A program made the position numbers and the translations under genes. This document shows positions 35,328 to 46,476 of a stretch of 64,000 nt of DNA, piece after piece. Source of the stretch: Volutella citrinella (lineage: Eukaryota; Ascomycota; Sordariomycetes; Hypocreales; Nectriaceae); contig JAWZSP010000006.1 of assembly GCA_034401135.1 (NCBI GenBank), forward strand, positions 2,294,001-2,358,000, in the 5' to 3' direction. The notes beneath the pieces are model-generated. The model was not told where the DNA came from. It did no database searches and was given only the letters and a program-made list of their open reading frames with translations. How positions within the stretch are numbered: the stretch's first letter is position 1; each line of letters starts with the position of its first letter.

Positions 35328-37075
35328 CTACACAAACGAGGGGATCGAACTACTAGAGCTAATCACGGCATCCATCAGGTCCAGGTAGTTGACCAGCAAG
35401 TCAGAGTCGGCGTTGAGGTCCTGCTGCACCCAAACCTCCTCAATCTGGGCCCGCAGCTCCGCCATGCCGTATACGCGCGTGACCTGCTGGCTCCGGCTGA
35501 TGATGCCGAGGATGTCTGCGCGCTGGCGGTCGGTGCGCGCCTCGCACGCGAGGATGAAGAGCGGGAAGAAGTGGTGGCAGCACGGGGCCCGGATGGGCAT
35601 GGCGAACTGGCGCTCCACGAGCTCCTCGAGGTCGGCCGGCCGCTCCCAGGGGCTCTGCGACGCGCGGGTGAGGTAGATGAGCGTGGCGGCCTGGTAGATC
35701 TCGACGGGCATGGTGATGTCGAGGCAGCCGTTCTCCGGCGTCGGCGGGGGGAGGTTCTTGATACGCTGCTCGAGCGTCTTGATGCGCGCCTTGTACTGCT
35801 CGTCCTGGCTCCGGGGATCCGAGGGGTGGATGATGGTGTCGCATGCCTCGGCCAGCAGGTTGAGTACCTCGTGTGCAGGGTGTGGAGAGCGTAGGGCCTG
35901 GGCCATATTAACATTGAGTAATGTAGATGGATAACTAGATGGATGTACCTTGTTGCATTGCCCAAGCGGCGGCGAGAACAGGTTCCTCGGCGACGGAGTG
36001 TTCTTGTCGGCCTTGCCCGACAGCGTGACGGACTTGTGGCGCCAATGGTGCATGGCGAAACGCGATAGCGAGTTGTGATAGTAGACCCAGTCTAGCACGT
36101 CGTTTACATCGTCCAACTCCGCCTGGTGGAGGCCAGAATTCTGTATGACTTCCATGGCGCCCCAGACGTAGCATAACCACTCGCCGGAGCTGTCAGAGGG
36201 CTGGCGGATCTACGGACAAGTCAGCCACGAACTACAGAGTACTGTATTTAACTGTGCTGGGAATATGTTGCGGCATACCTCAAAGGCTGCAAGCAGCATA
36301 CAGGCCGAGACGTGCTGGGCTGCCTCGGCGGCTGTGAGATTTCCCTTGGCCGACATGGCGAGGGCGTGTAGAGCGGCCAGCTTGAGGCGCATCGTGTCCT
36401 GACGCAGGCCATTTCGGTGCAGCGACGAGACAGCTAGCAGCGCGTAGAAAAGGGCCTGACCGGGTACGGTGTCGCAGGCGAGCGCCATACGCAGCAGCGG
36501 ATCGCGGATGGTGGTGGTGGTGGCGGTGAAGGTGACGAGGGACGTGTAAGCTGCTTCGTGGACTGGACCCGTGAGCTTGCTGGCCGCAAGTTAGAATGCC
36601 CGAGAATTGAGAAGACTTACAGTACTGCATCAGGTCGAGATTCTTTTGATGCGACTGTAGTTGGCCGTAGAGATGCGGCGGCGGCCGGGACAGGGGCGGC
36701 GCACACACGGAGCGCTGGCCGGAGAGGTAGCGATGGCGCTCGACGCCGTCCCAGGTGGTGTTGAGAAAGACATCATGGCGGACCTGGCTGGGAGGGAGCC
36801 GTACCCGGTGCGCGACACCCGCAGTCGTCATGGATCGCTTCCTGTCGCCGTCACGAGGCCACGACAGGCGCATCTCGTAGCCCTGACACTGCCGGCAGCT
36901 CCGGGAGCAGTTGAGGCACCCAGGCAGGCTGCGGTCGCACCGCATCTTGCGTTCTGGCAATTCCCATTCGCCTCAGCAACTGTCATAATACGAGATGAGA
37001 TCTGTGTGTTGTGTGCGCACCTTTGCATGTCCAGCAGCTGGCGCGGGCTCGCGGCGGGTTGCTTGCCTGCGTCAT
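35328..37075 (-). CDS. Zn2Cys6 (Gal4-type) transcription factor
   Basis: Five exons on the minus strand: 37075-37021, 36953-36621, 36562-36279, 36209-35949, 35897-35328; 500 residues. The first exon (MTQASNPPRARASCWTCK) completes the binuclear cluster with exon 2: C14, C17, C24, C31, C34, C41, spacing C-x2-C-x6-C-x6-C-x2-C-x6-C, with an extra C38 inside the last loop. The remainder matches the fungal-specific regulatory region of this class (LDLMQYFHEAAYTSLVTF, RMALACDTVPGQALFYALLAVSSLHR, SGEWLCYVWGAMEVIQ). It should act in the nucleus as a DNA-binding regulator. It is transcribed away from an NmrA-like gene across 671 bp, so the two may share control. Intron 4 (51 nt) has no stop and keeps frame, so retention would add 17 residues. 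Target genes are unknown. Confidence 0.88.
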
Positions 37076-37746
37076 GTCGGCCGTGACCTATGTCCGGGGC
37101 TCAAATCCGGCAGAGACGGGTGTAGTTGCACCGATAGTCGCGAGGGCTTATGAATGATGGAGGCACAGCCGCGCGGGAAAAGTTGCATCTGCTGGGCCAG
37201 ATGCCTCATGCAGGGACTAATGGGAACGTGAGGAGCACCGAGACGCAAGCGAGCAGGGAGCGGGCAAAGTTGCTTGGGATGGGTCTTGCTTATCAACGCC
37301 GGCAAGCCTCCGCCGTCATGACCCTCCGCAGGACTCTGGAGATGATGAGATCTGACACCCGACTCCACCGATGGCAGCTTTCTCCGACCAACCAGCGTCT
37401 CGCTCTGCCATTTTCGCATCCGGGAACCCACTACTATCAACTTTTCCCGGGGACCAGCATTTGTAATGTCCGCTCATTCGCCAGCCCAACCGCGCGCGGG
37501 TGCCCTCACTCACTAACACGCCGCGACATGATGACGGGTGTTAACTCCGACTGACGAGGACATGCTGAACAGACGCAATAAGATGGCGAGCGGACTTGAG
37601 ATGAGTATAAATAAATGTAGATGATGCCCTTGAAATGTAGTCAGCAGCCCAACAGGCAATTCACTCTTGCAACTCGCACAATCTGCACTCGGTCTAACCA
37701 CCACTAACACCAACCATCTCAACAACCAAAAACACCAATCTCCATC
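37076..37746. promoter_or_regulatory. Shared divergent promoter, Zn2Cys6 factor / NmrA-like gene
   Basis: A 671-bp region between two divergent starts. It holds a TATA element at 37606 for the rightward gene. Binding sites for the adjacent Zn2Cys6 protein (CGG half-sites) would be expected here, but I do not see one that clearly stands out. Confidence 0.5.
37606..37616 (+). promoter_or_regulatory. Putative TATA box of the NmrA-like gene
   Basis: TATAAATAAAT, about 140 bp upstream of the ATG at 37747, followed by a C/A-rich leader (accaccactaacaccaacc type). Confidence 0.55.
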
Positions 37747-38664
37747 ATGAGCACCTACCTCATCACCCAGGCCACCGGCCAGCAGAGCCAGTGGATCATC
37801 AAGCACCTCCTCGCCGCCGGTGCCAAGGTCCACGCCGTCGTCCGCAACCCGGACAAGATCCCCGATGTTCTCAAGAGCGCCGGCGTCACCGTCTTCAAGG
37901 GCGAGAGCGTCAACTTTGACGAGGTCCTGGCCGCCGCAAAGGGCTGCAAGGGCGCCTTCATCAACACCTTCCCCATCCCCGGCCTCGAGGCCCAGATGGC
38001 CCAGACCGTCGTCGACGCCTGCAAGGCCGCCGGCATCCAGTCCGTCGTCGCCTCCACCACCATGATAACCAATACGCCCTCCCAGTGGGACGACCAGTCC
38101 ACGCGCGACGCCGCGCTGTACGACTACTGGGCCTCCAAGGCCGCCGTCGAGGCCATTGTGCGCGGCGCCGGCTTCGAGTCCTACACCATCGTGCGCCCCG
38201 GCTGGATCTCCTTCGACTTCTACCTGCCCGCCGCTCTGGGCAACTTCCCGCGCTACGCCGAGGGCATCATGGACCACGACTACAACGAGGGCGCCAAGAT
38301 GGGCTATACGGACGTCGATGACATTGCCAAGTACGTCACCGCCGCGCTGTTCGACCCGGCCAGGTTCGCCGGCGCAGAGATTGAGCTCGTCAACGAGGTG
38401 TTCACCATCCAGGAGATTCACGCCATGCTCACACGCATCAGCGGCCGCGACTTCAAGCTGGTCAAGATGACGCCCGCCGAGGTCGAGGCCGCAAAGGCCA
38501 GGTGGTCGGGCTCGCGCTTCCAGACCTGGGCCAACTCGCACGACCTCGGCGCCCTGCCCGAGACTGCCAAGCAGACGCAGGCCAAGTACGGCATCCCATT
38601 TACGCCCCTCGAGGAGGCCATGAAGCGTGACGTCGCCCGCATCCGGGAGTCGTTTTCTGGTTAG
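37747..38664 (+). CDS. NmrA-like NAD(P)-binding protein (atypical SDR)
   Basis: A single exon encodes 305 residues, with the start in context ccatcATGagc. It begins MSTYLITQATGQQSQWIIKH, the Rossmann nucleotide-binding strand-helix of NmrA-like proteins, and continues with AVVRNPDK, a usual cofactor-phosphate region, and SVVASTTMITNTPSQWDD. YWASK matches the SDR YxxxK pattern. The family ranges from redox-sensing regulators such as NmrA to quinone and isoflavone reductases; which one this is cannot be told from sequence. The glycine motif is odd: GxxGxxG reads QATGQQS, with the first and third glycines replaced. Codon use is strongly C-ending. The divergent Zn2Cys6 gene suggests a regulator-target or co-regulated pair. 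Confidence 0.88.
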   Translation: MSTYLITQATGQQSQWIIKHLLAAGAKVHAVVRNPDKIPDVLKSAGVTVFKGESVNFDEVLAAAKGCKGAFINTFPIPGLEAQMAQTVVDACKAAGIQSVVASTTMITNTPSQWDDQSTRDAALYDYWASKAAVEAIVRGAGFESYTIVRPGWISFDFYLPAALGNFPRYAEGIMDHDYNEGAKMGYTDVDDIAKYVTAALFDPARFAGAEIELVNEVFTIQEIHAMLTRISGRDFKLVKMTPAEVEAAKARWSGSRFQTWANSHDLGALPETAKQTQAKYGIPFTPLEEAMKRDVARIRESFSG

Positions 38665-39505
38665 GCGGGACAGGCTGTGTTGTGTCTAGAGGATCAGTAG
38701 CATTTCAGTATAGTACAGTAGGAACTCAACATGATTCGTTTGTTCGACATTGTTCGTTTCAGTGACTCGTGGCCTCGGACGCAACATGAACTGTTCGTAG
38801 TGTTTGAGGCAAGTTGAACAGCCTCGAATGCCGCGACTGAACAATCCTCGGTTCCGTCCAGTGTTTGTTTGGTTGCGCCTTCTTAAACTCGGCACAACCA
38901 GCTCACAAGGCCGCTCAACTAGGCCGCTGCCAGCTCGGATTGTTGGGAAGCTGCTTTGCATCCCAGCCACACGGTCAACTCGTGACCATGGCTCAGCCTC
39001 ATGCTCAATGAAGGGCATTCTGGATGGGATGACTGAGGGGTGCGGTAGCCGTATGTAGACATTCATGTGGCTGTTGAAGAGATGTTATAGCTTGTGAGAC
39101 CATGAAATAAGGCAATAGCCTCACAGATAGACTTGGACTGGTCATCATCGATTCATGGTGATACCGAATTCCTAGGATCAAATTGATACTGGAACTTGGT
39201 CCAGCTCTTCCCTGGAGCACAAAGCAGTTCTTTTTGTAAGCGCGTTCTTTCATACGGTGAGGAATTGTCAAGTCTTGTGAACACACCAAGAAATTGCAAT
39301 TTTTACATGCAGGCAGCAAACAAAGGGGCAACGAGCACTCAGAAATGTTCCAGCAACTGTTCACCTCAGCACCTTCATTAGTCGCCCCCTTCGATTCATC
39401 ACTCCTTACTTTCCTTTCATCCTCACCACGAATGTTCTCTTCCATCTCTCTTCAGAATCCTCAAGTGAGCAAGCCCAACACGCCAAGTTACCTACCGACG
39501 CAACC
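38665..39505. other. Intergenic region
   Basis: 3' flank of the NmrA-like gene and promoter of the next gene, with a C/T-rich stretch at about 39370-39505. No gene seen. Confidence 0.65.
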
Positions 39506-40602
39506 ATGGCGCAGCCCTCTCTCTGGTACCAGAAGACCGATGCCCCCCTCAACCGCGACGACCGCCTCTATAGAGAGTGCGTAATACGACTAGACCTCGA
39601 ATACGTCGCATCACTACCCGGTGAGCAGTTCCGGCATCAAATTTCGCTGGAGCGTGAGCTTCTCCTTTCCGGAGCCAAGGCCCCTGCCGAGCCTGCTTTC
39701 CTCAACCGCATACCACCATCGCGCCTTGATGTCAACATAGAAGCACGGAACTGCGCGCGAGAGAGCTGGATCAAGCAGGGGATCTGGAGCCCGAAGTGGG
39801 ACTACTCGACCGTGTGGCGCTGGGCACACGAGGAGCCCTCTCCTTACATTGAAGTCAACTTCGCAGACACTAGCAGTCGCCAGGTGTTTGGTAGGACGCA
39901 CGATGACATGGAAGACGTGCAGAAGACCCAGGAAGCGCCTGGCACCGTGCTGCGATACCCCGCGTGGATGTGCATTCCACCCGGTCAGGCGTCACGTCCT
40001 CTCTATCAGTTTCTCTACCAGCTCGGCCTGGCACGCCCACACGTGTTGGCCGAGTTGGAGGGACGCCCCGAGGCCTCTTGCACCGACGTCATCCGACAAC
40101 GATGCTTTGACCGGGTGAAGACGGACTGGCAGGCTAGGGGCATCTGGTGGGACGAGGCTTGGGATGAGGCCCCCGGCATGGCCTGGAAGCACGAACCGGT
40201 CATTGCGAATCTGGCCAACAGCGCCGAGATGGCTGCTGTGATGAACGTGGATGCTGGTGATGAGGAGTGCCCTGACGTTGTACCAGAGCAGAATTGCCAC
40301 ACACCGGCTTCGCAGGGGATGGCCATCGACCCTATCGACCGCGCATTGTCTTCGGATAGATCGACTACAGACTCTGGTAAGTCCTTTGGCTCCTCGGAGG
40401 GCTGTCTCGACTCCTGCTCCCCCCCGCCGGCGCAACAGCCCATCCCGAAGACGGGCCTAGGGGTCAAAAGCGAAGTGCAGATGACTTGGAGAGTGGCGCG
40501 TCTCCGTTCGATGCCTGGATTGCGCGGCTTCGCTCAGAGCGGGGGAATGGTCGGGACATCAAACGGCCGCGTCTGTTTGACGAACCTGATCAGGAGTCCT
40601 GA
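39506..40602 (+). CDS. Hypothetical fungal protein, 330 residues (two exons)
   Basis: The ATG (39506, context caaccATGgc) opens a long exon ending at 40376. A 104-nt intron (donor GTAAGT, acceptor GTGCAG) joins to 40481-40602. The spliced C terminus reads DLESGASPFDAWIARLRSERG and ends DEPDQES, which looks far more protein-like than the unspliced frame, which stays open to 40708 (400 residues). The N-terminal part is Trp- and Arg-rich, with two similar blocks: ARNCARESWIKQGIWSPKWD at about residues 79-98 and RQRCFDRVKTDWQARGIWWD about 110 residues later. This suggests an internal duplication of a roughly 20-residue R-x-W-x-x-x-G-I-W motif. There is no signal peptide or membrane segment. I recognise no family. 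Confidence 0.65.
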
Positions 40603-41080
40603 GCAGGGTTGTATCACCATCTTGATTCCGCAGGATGACTATGGAGTGTTAGGGTGTCTGGCTTTTTTATGGCGTTTTATGTTGTCAAACTTACCATCTG
40701 GTTGCTGATGGATGGATCTGTTTACTACCTACAGGCAGGCTGCGATCTTAGCCTGGCGGACAATCTACGGATCGAGCAGCCATCTGTTGTTGTCACGCAG
40801 GTTAGCGAGACGCTGGTATCGATAGACTTGTATTAATAGACTTGTTTGTGGCGAATAAATGGTTGTTGACATTGTATGTTGCAGAATCTGTCTGCACGCC
40901 TGTTCTATGTTGCCCGGCCCCGTCATGTGGAATTATACCCAAAAAGAAAACGCGTTCAAGAACAAACCCCCCTGATCCGTATTTACAAAAGCCCAGTCAT
41001 GTGTCAAAAGAAGATAACAAACCTCATTAAATCATGGCACCTGGTATGCAGCCGTCCCATTAAAAGGTCATCTGATGCGT
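40603..41080. other. Convergent 3' intergenic region
   Basis: AT-rich 3' flanks of the hypothetical gene and the aspartic protease, including a gaataaatgg near 40855 that may serve as a polyadenylation signal. No gene seen. Confidence 0.6.
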
Positions 41081-42854
41081 CTATAGTAGGTTGATGCCGA
41101 TGGCGAAGGCGCCAAGGACGACGAGGCCGAGGCCGAGGGGCTCAAGGTGCCCGGCAGCGTTCTTGCCGTTCTTTGAGCTGCTGGGGGAGCCCGTGGTGGT
41201 GGCGGTGGCCCGCACAGGGAGGGTGGCCGTGGTGACGACGCCCGTCTCGCACTCGCGCTCGAACTCGGGGCACGAGGTGACGGTGTAGGTGGTGGTGTAG
41301 CTGGACACTGCAACGTTGGGGTCGATGGTGCGCGTCGAGGTGGCCTGGGAGGGGGGTTAGCAATCCAGCACTTATATACTTGCAAGCAAACAAGCAATTG
41401 GGACTCACGTCGGGTAGCTTGGTGATGCCGCCGCTGACCACGTCCGACTCGGCGCAGTTGCCCTTGATGTCGGAGATCTTGGTCTCCGGCTTGACGGCGA
41501 CAATGTCTTCCTTGCCGCAGTTGGCGGCCTGGCCGATGTGGACCTCCACCTTGTCCCAGTCGAAGACGAAGTAGCCGGCACGCAGGACCGAGTCGCCAAG
41601 GATCTGCTGGTCGGTGGTGAGGACGACGCCAATGTAGCAGTAGGCGGCGCCCATGTCGAGGACGAAGTCGCTAAAGGGCACGCGCACCGTCTTGTCGCCG
41701 AAGCCAAAGTTGACGCTGCCGGGGGTGCTCCGCTTGGCGCAGTCCGTCACGTACATGCCCTCGCCCGTGTCGCGCGCCTCGAGGGCCTCGAGTATTGGGT
41801 AGGCGGCCTGGTAGTGCAGCCGGGTCAGCGTGGTGCCCGAGTCGAGCATCACGTTGGCGTCCGACTTGGCCACCTGGAACTGCGTCGTCTGGCCGCCGAT
41901 GGTGACGCCCAAGGTGCGCATCTCGACGGCCAGCCGGAACTCGCCCTTGTTGCCGCGCACGATGGGCAGTGTGCCCAGGTTGCCGACGAACTTGTTACGG
42001 TCCACGCCGCCGTAGATGACGGCACCCGTCAGGGAGTCCGAGTGGCGCAGGTCGAGGGCGAAGACGCGCGTGTCGATGATGCCCTGGTCGGCCATGGAGT
42101 TGAGCAGCAGTGAGTAGGGCTCCTGCTTGTTGGTGAAGCCCGCGCGCAGGTCGGGCGCCAAGCCCATGATGCCCGTCGAGATGCCATCGCTCGACACGAC
42201 GACGCCAAACGTCTGGTTGATGACTTTGGCGTCGCCAAAGGTCAGCGTGTCGCGGTAGTAGCGCAGCGTGGCCGATGTGTGCGTCGAGGGGTCTGAGGCA
42301 TCGCCATAGTTGATCGTCTCGCTACCAAAGGGGCCGACGGGCGGGGTCCTGCTCTTCCTGGGATCGTACTTGCCCGAGGCGACGCACTGGCGGAGCTGGT
42401 TGGCCGAGGGCGATGTGCTGCAGTCGGGGTTCACCCAGAGCTCGTTGGAGCCGGTGTCGACGAGGACGGTGACGGCCTGGGGGGGTTGGCCGATTTCGAC
42501 TGCGGGGGGGCCGGGGTTAGCATCCTCATGGCATCAATTGTGGTTGTGGGGTGTTGAGCTGCCGATCCGCGGCTTGCCAACAGCAACAGCGGTGGGTGGT
42601 GAACCATGTCTCGGCTACCTGGGACTCGACTCACCATCGGTGGAATAGTAGTAGTTTCGGTTGTCGAGCTGCATCAGAAGCGCGTCACGCTTTGACTTGG
42701 CGTTGTTGCTGCCATCCTGCTGGGGCGGCCGGTCCGTGGTGCCAACGGGGACAGACAGGAAGCCCTTGCCGCTGGTGGAGCGGGCGAACTTGGCGGCGTC
42801 GGCGTAACTCGACGAGACGGCGACGGCGGCCGCGCCGATTGTCGTCCAGCGCAT
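41081..42854 (-). CDS. GPI-anchored aspartic protease (yapsin-like, pepsin family A1)
   Basis: Three exons on the minus strand: 42854-42635, 42499-41409, 41344-41081; 524 residues. It starts with a probable signal peptide (MRWTTIGAAAVAVSSSYADA) and a short basic propeptide. Both catalytic motifs are present: VDTGSNELWV (D88) and VMLDSGTTLTR (D293). IMGLAPDL and YCYIGVVLTTDQQILGDSVLRAGYFVFDWD are typical of fungal yapsin/opsB-like enzymes. After the catalytic domain (CGKEDIVAVKPE) come a Ser/Thr-rich stalk with SCPEFERECETG and a hydrophobic C terminus (LGLGLVVLGAFAIGINLL) fit for a GPI anchor. It should act at the plasma membrane or wall, processing secreted proteins. The donor of intron 1 is GTGAGT and its 135-nt length is long for this window. 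An outer hexanucleotide repeat lies upstream. Confidence 0.92.
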
Positions 42855-45800
42855 TGTGTCTGGGACGATGTGATGTGACGGATGGATGGGATACGAATTG
42901 GTGTCAATGAGCAGTTGTTCGGTTCGTCGGCTCGTTGCCCTTCGCGATGTGTGGTAACCACCCTCGGCGGGTTGGGTTTGATGTTGGTGTTGGTGTCGGG
43001 GTCGGTGTCGGTGTCGTTCGCTTCGTTCGTCACAGCAGCAGGCAACGCTGGTATTCCTCGCGCAGTCCCAACAACACTCGAATCACTGCAAGGTAGGAAA
43101 ATAGTACACAGACAGCGACCAAAACAAAAAGCTCAGGACGGGCAAGCAAAAGCAATGGAAGATATTGGATGCGGGAGCTAGGTACGGAGGGCTGCGACTA
43201 TTTACCGCGAATATTGCAGAGGCGGCGGACCCCCGTCCATCTTAAAAGCAGGGGCGTACGTCGTCGTCGTCACCTTCCCACGATCAATGGCCTTGCATTC
43301 GTGCGTGCACATGGAACTAGACTGTTAGCATCTTAGTTGGTGCTGCAGCAGACCGACATGGCGTCGCGCCGTCGAGAGCTGCGAATAGACCCCGGTCGGT
43401 GCCTCCGGGGGGGCGGCGGTGGCGGGAGAGCCAGCCATGCGCCAGAGGCGTCCATCCCTCCCCATCTTTCTTTCCAGTCCGTCGTCACTCTATTGTTGCA
43501 CAGCCTCTCTCTGGAGGGCCACCGCCTGGGAGAGGAGAGGAGGCCTGTTCTGCTGAACGACGCTGCGCTGGTGGTGCTGATGCCATGGCCGCTGAGCTGG
43601 CAACGACAATTACGATGATCAGAATGGGGCGCCGAGGTAATCCATGGATCTAATCGTCGAGCTGAAAACGGGGCCCCATCCAAACGGCACCTCAGCGTTT
43701 CGGCCGGGAACTGCAGATCCTATGGGCAAGCAGCGGGCACCTAAAGACATGGAGCACAGGCATGGACTGAAGCTGGGCCGCCCCTGTCTGCCCTGTCTTG
43801 ACTCTTGCCGGTACCCATCCGCCCTACGGCCATGCCTGTGCCCGAGCTTGGCGGCTTACAGTGGGTAATAATCAAACCCTGATACGATGAAGCGTGCAGC
43901 GAACCGAACGGGTGGCTGGAATGTGTACGAGTTTCAGCGACAGCAGGAAGCAGGAGAATAGCGGTCGGTCGCTGAGGTGGTCAGAGAATGGAACTCATCA
44001 TCAGATGCCTATATGCGTCTGTCTGTCATCGCTTCGTGTGCGACGCTGGACCTGCAGCCCGCGTGCATTGCATTTCGTATCACCGTCATCCATGGCTGGT
44101 GGCGCTCTGGTTCCTCGTCGCTGCCGCCACACCCGGCTGCTGGCTGCCCGTTTGGAATTTGGGCCCTTGCAGCCTCGACGCTTCAGGCCTTTCCTTGCCC
44201 GTTCTGGGTTCCATTTCCCCCGTCTGACTCTCTGGCTCTGACTCTGAGGCATCCCATGTTTGACACCAAGTGATCATTTCTCTGTCCCAGTCACGAAGGA
44301 ATTCAATGCTATGCCCTGTGCGACGCCGGAGGCTCTGTCTCACCCTTTCCCGCTTACACTTCGTACAGCACCCGCTGTGCCGTGCCGTTCCGTAGAACAT
44401 TGAGGATTTGTGTTCATTCGTTCGGCATTGAATCTCCCCGTTTCAGCTCGAGGCGACATCCTTTCCCAGCCCAACCACTGACAGCCAGCCCTGCGACCCA
44501 GGCTTGCCAAGGCCCCCCTCCGCGCCACCACCAATCAAGTCCTCTGCGCGACGGTTCCCCCCCGTCCCACTCCAAGGCAGACTCGTGCTGGACAGGTGTT
44601 GATTACAGGGTTCTGGAAGTGACTGGCGCACAGCATCCCCAAACAGGCCGAAGACTGGCAATTGTCACAATTGTTAGGTTGTTGACGATGGATACGGATC
44701 TCCTGAGTAGGCGTTGCAACTGGACCTCGACTCGTACATCATCCATTCTCTTGTCGGGTCGCACTGGTACTGTACACTTGGCATACCCATCTCGCCCGGT
44801 CACACAACCGTCCGCGTGTTCGCCAAGCCAAGGCGCGTTGCCTCCTGCTGTAGCATCCTGTGTCCTGTTCTGTTCTCTGCTGGCTTGGCCATGCGTCCAA
44901 TTGGTGACTGACAGTCACAACCACCTCCAACGTACCAACTGACCTCACCATCAACAGCGCATGGTTTGCGCCAGTATCTTGGCACTGACGAAATCGCCGG
45001 ACCCTTCAACCCACCCCGTCATTGTTCCCCGCGTGCTCGATGCCGGAACAAATCCGCGGGGTTGGATTGCGTAGTCTTTTTGCCCCCGAACTCCCCCGCG
45101 CGAGGGACCTAACTGTCCGCCGTAGTTTTGACCCGGCCTCCGGCTGCCATCCACCCAGCCCGGCAACCCGGGCAGCTGGTCTCACTGGTCTCCGTACGTG
45201 GTAACCATTGCGGCCACATACGCCATCAATAAGACCTAGCCGTAGCGACCCCATCTTGCCAACGTAATATTTTTCAGCGCACCTGAATCGCTATACCGGA
45301 GGCTGAGCGCAATACTAGAGGCCTGCGGCTCAAATCTCGACCTCGAGTGTCGAATGGAGACGCCACGAACCTTGGGCTGCGGTGGTGGCATTGCACCAGC
45401 CACCTGACGAACCAGCCACGAACCAAACCTATGGGGATCCCACGTGCATCAGACGTCACGTCAAGCGTTGTTGACGAAGCAGAGGAAACTGAGGCCGGTA
45501 CATTCCTGTCGGCGGCCGTGGGTGAGAGATTGCCATCAGAAGCAAGCGCGCATTTGTGGTGGGCTCCTGCTCTCGTTGGCTCATTTGCAACTGTGCATGG
45601 GCTTGCACTCGTCCCAATCCCGACTTCAGGTGCGTTGCGGGCCGAATTGACAACTAGCCGAGTTCCAATAGCCAATCTTTAGACAGGTTGAATAGTTCTT
45701 TCGCGCAGGGATTTGGCCTATCAAACCAGCTGTCATCTCTTGTCCAAGTGTAGTCTGATGAATGCCCCAACGGCCTAGTGAAGCCGCAATACCACAACCA

Positions 45801-46476
45801 CACACGTGCAAAGAGTAGATTGGGCAACAGTAGCATGACTTTATGTCCAAAGAATTGGAAATCAACGCCGTGGAATTGAAATTTCAGTCCTTGCATAACA
45901 GTCGATGACTAAAACTTGGCCAAGTCGGAAGTCGTGTGAACAAGGATAGCCATAGCATAGCATCAGCTGCCAGCTGCACTGTTAAGAACACTGAAGAAAC
46001 AAACAATTTAACACCAATGTTACTTGGATTTGTTCTGCTTTGAATCGTGTTTCGCCAGGCAATGGCATCTGGATGGTCCAGAAATATTCACACCAGACCC
46101 AATCTGCAGCCAACACAGCCATCAACAGTCCACGACCAACACCTTCACAACAGCCGCCAATGAGGCCTTGCTTTCAACCCAAGCAATTGCTGCGGCTCTG
46201 AAATTCCGAAAGCGAAAAAAAAAGAAAACGCTGGGCCGCCAAAGTTGGCCAGATTCACAGGCTTCCGTTGTTCATTTGTCGGTCTGCTGAACCGTTGCTA
46301 GGTTGTGTCCATGTCGACATGGGCCAAGTAGGCGCATTTGCTCAAGGCTCAAACGACTGCGCCGGACGGGGAGAACTGCTGCCTACAAGGCAATTAAACC
46401 ACAAGAGGTATCCGAGTTTGCGAAGACTATAAGGAATTAGGATTAAACCTCTTCTTCGCATCAACATCGACACACC
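42855..46476. other. 3.6-kb gene-free region
   Basis: Contains the aspartic protease promoter. The longest frame (44382-44942, +, 186 codons) is Pro/Ser/Arg-rich with no domain and overlaps open frames on the other strand. I see no other feature. Confidence 0.5.
42983..43018. repeat. GTCGGT/GTTGGT hexanucleotide repeat
   Basis: Six hexamers (gttggt x2, gtcggg, gtcggt x2, gtcgtt) lie 130-165 bp upstream of the aspartic protease ATG. On its coding strand the unit reads accgac. Confidence 0.8.

Noticed and set aside
44382..44942. 186-codon plus-strand frame in the 3.6-kb gap
   Set aside because: Ser/Pro/Arg-rich with no family signature and several competing frames.
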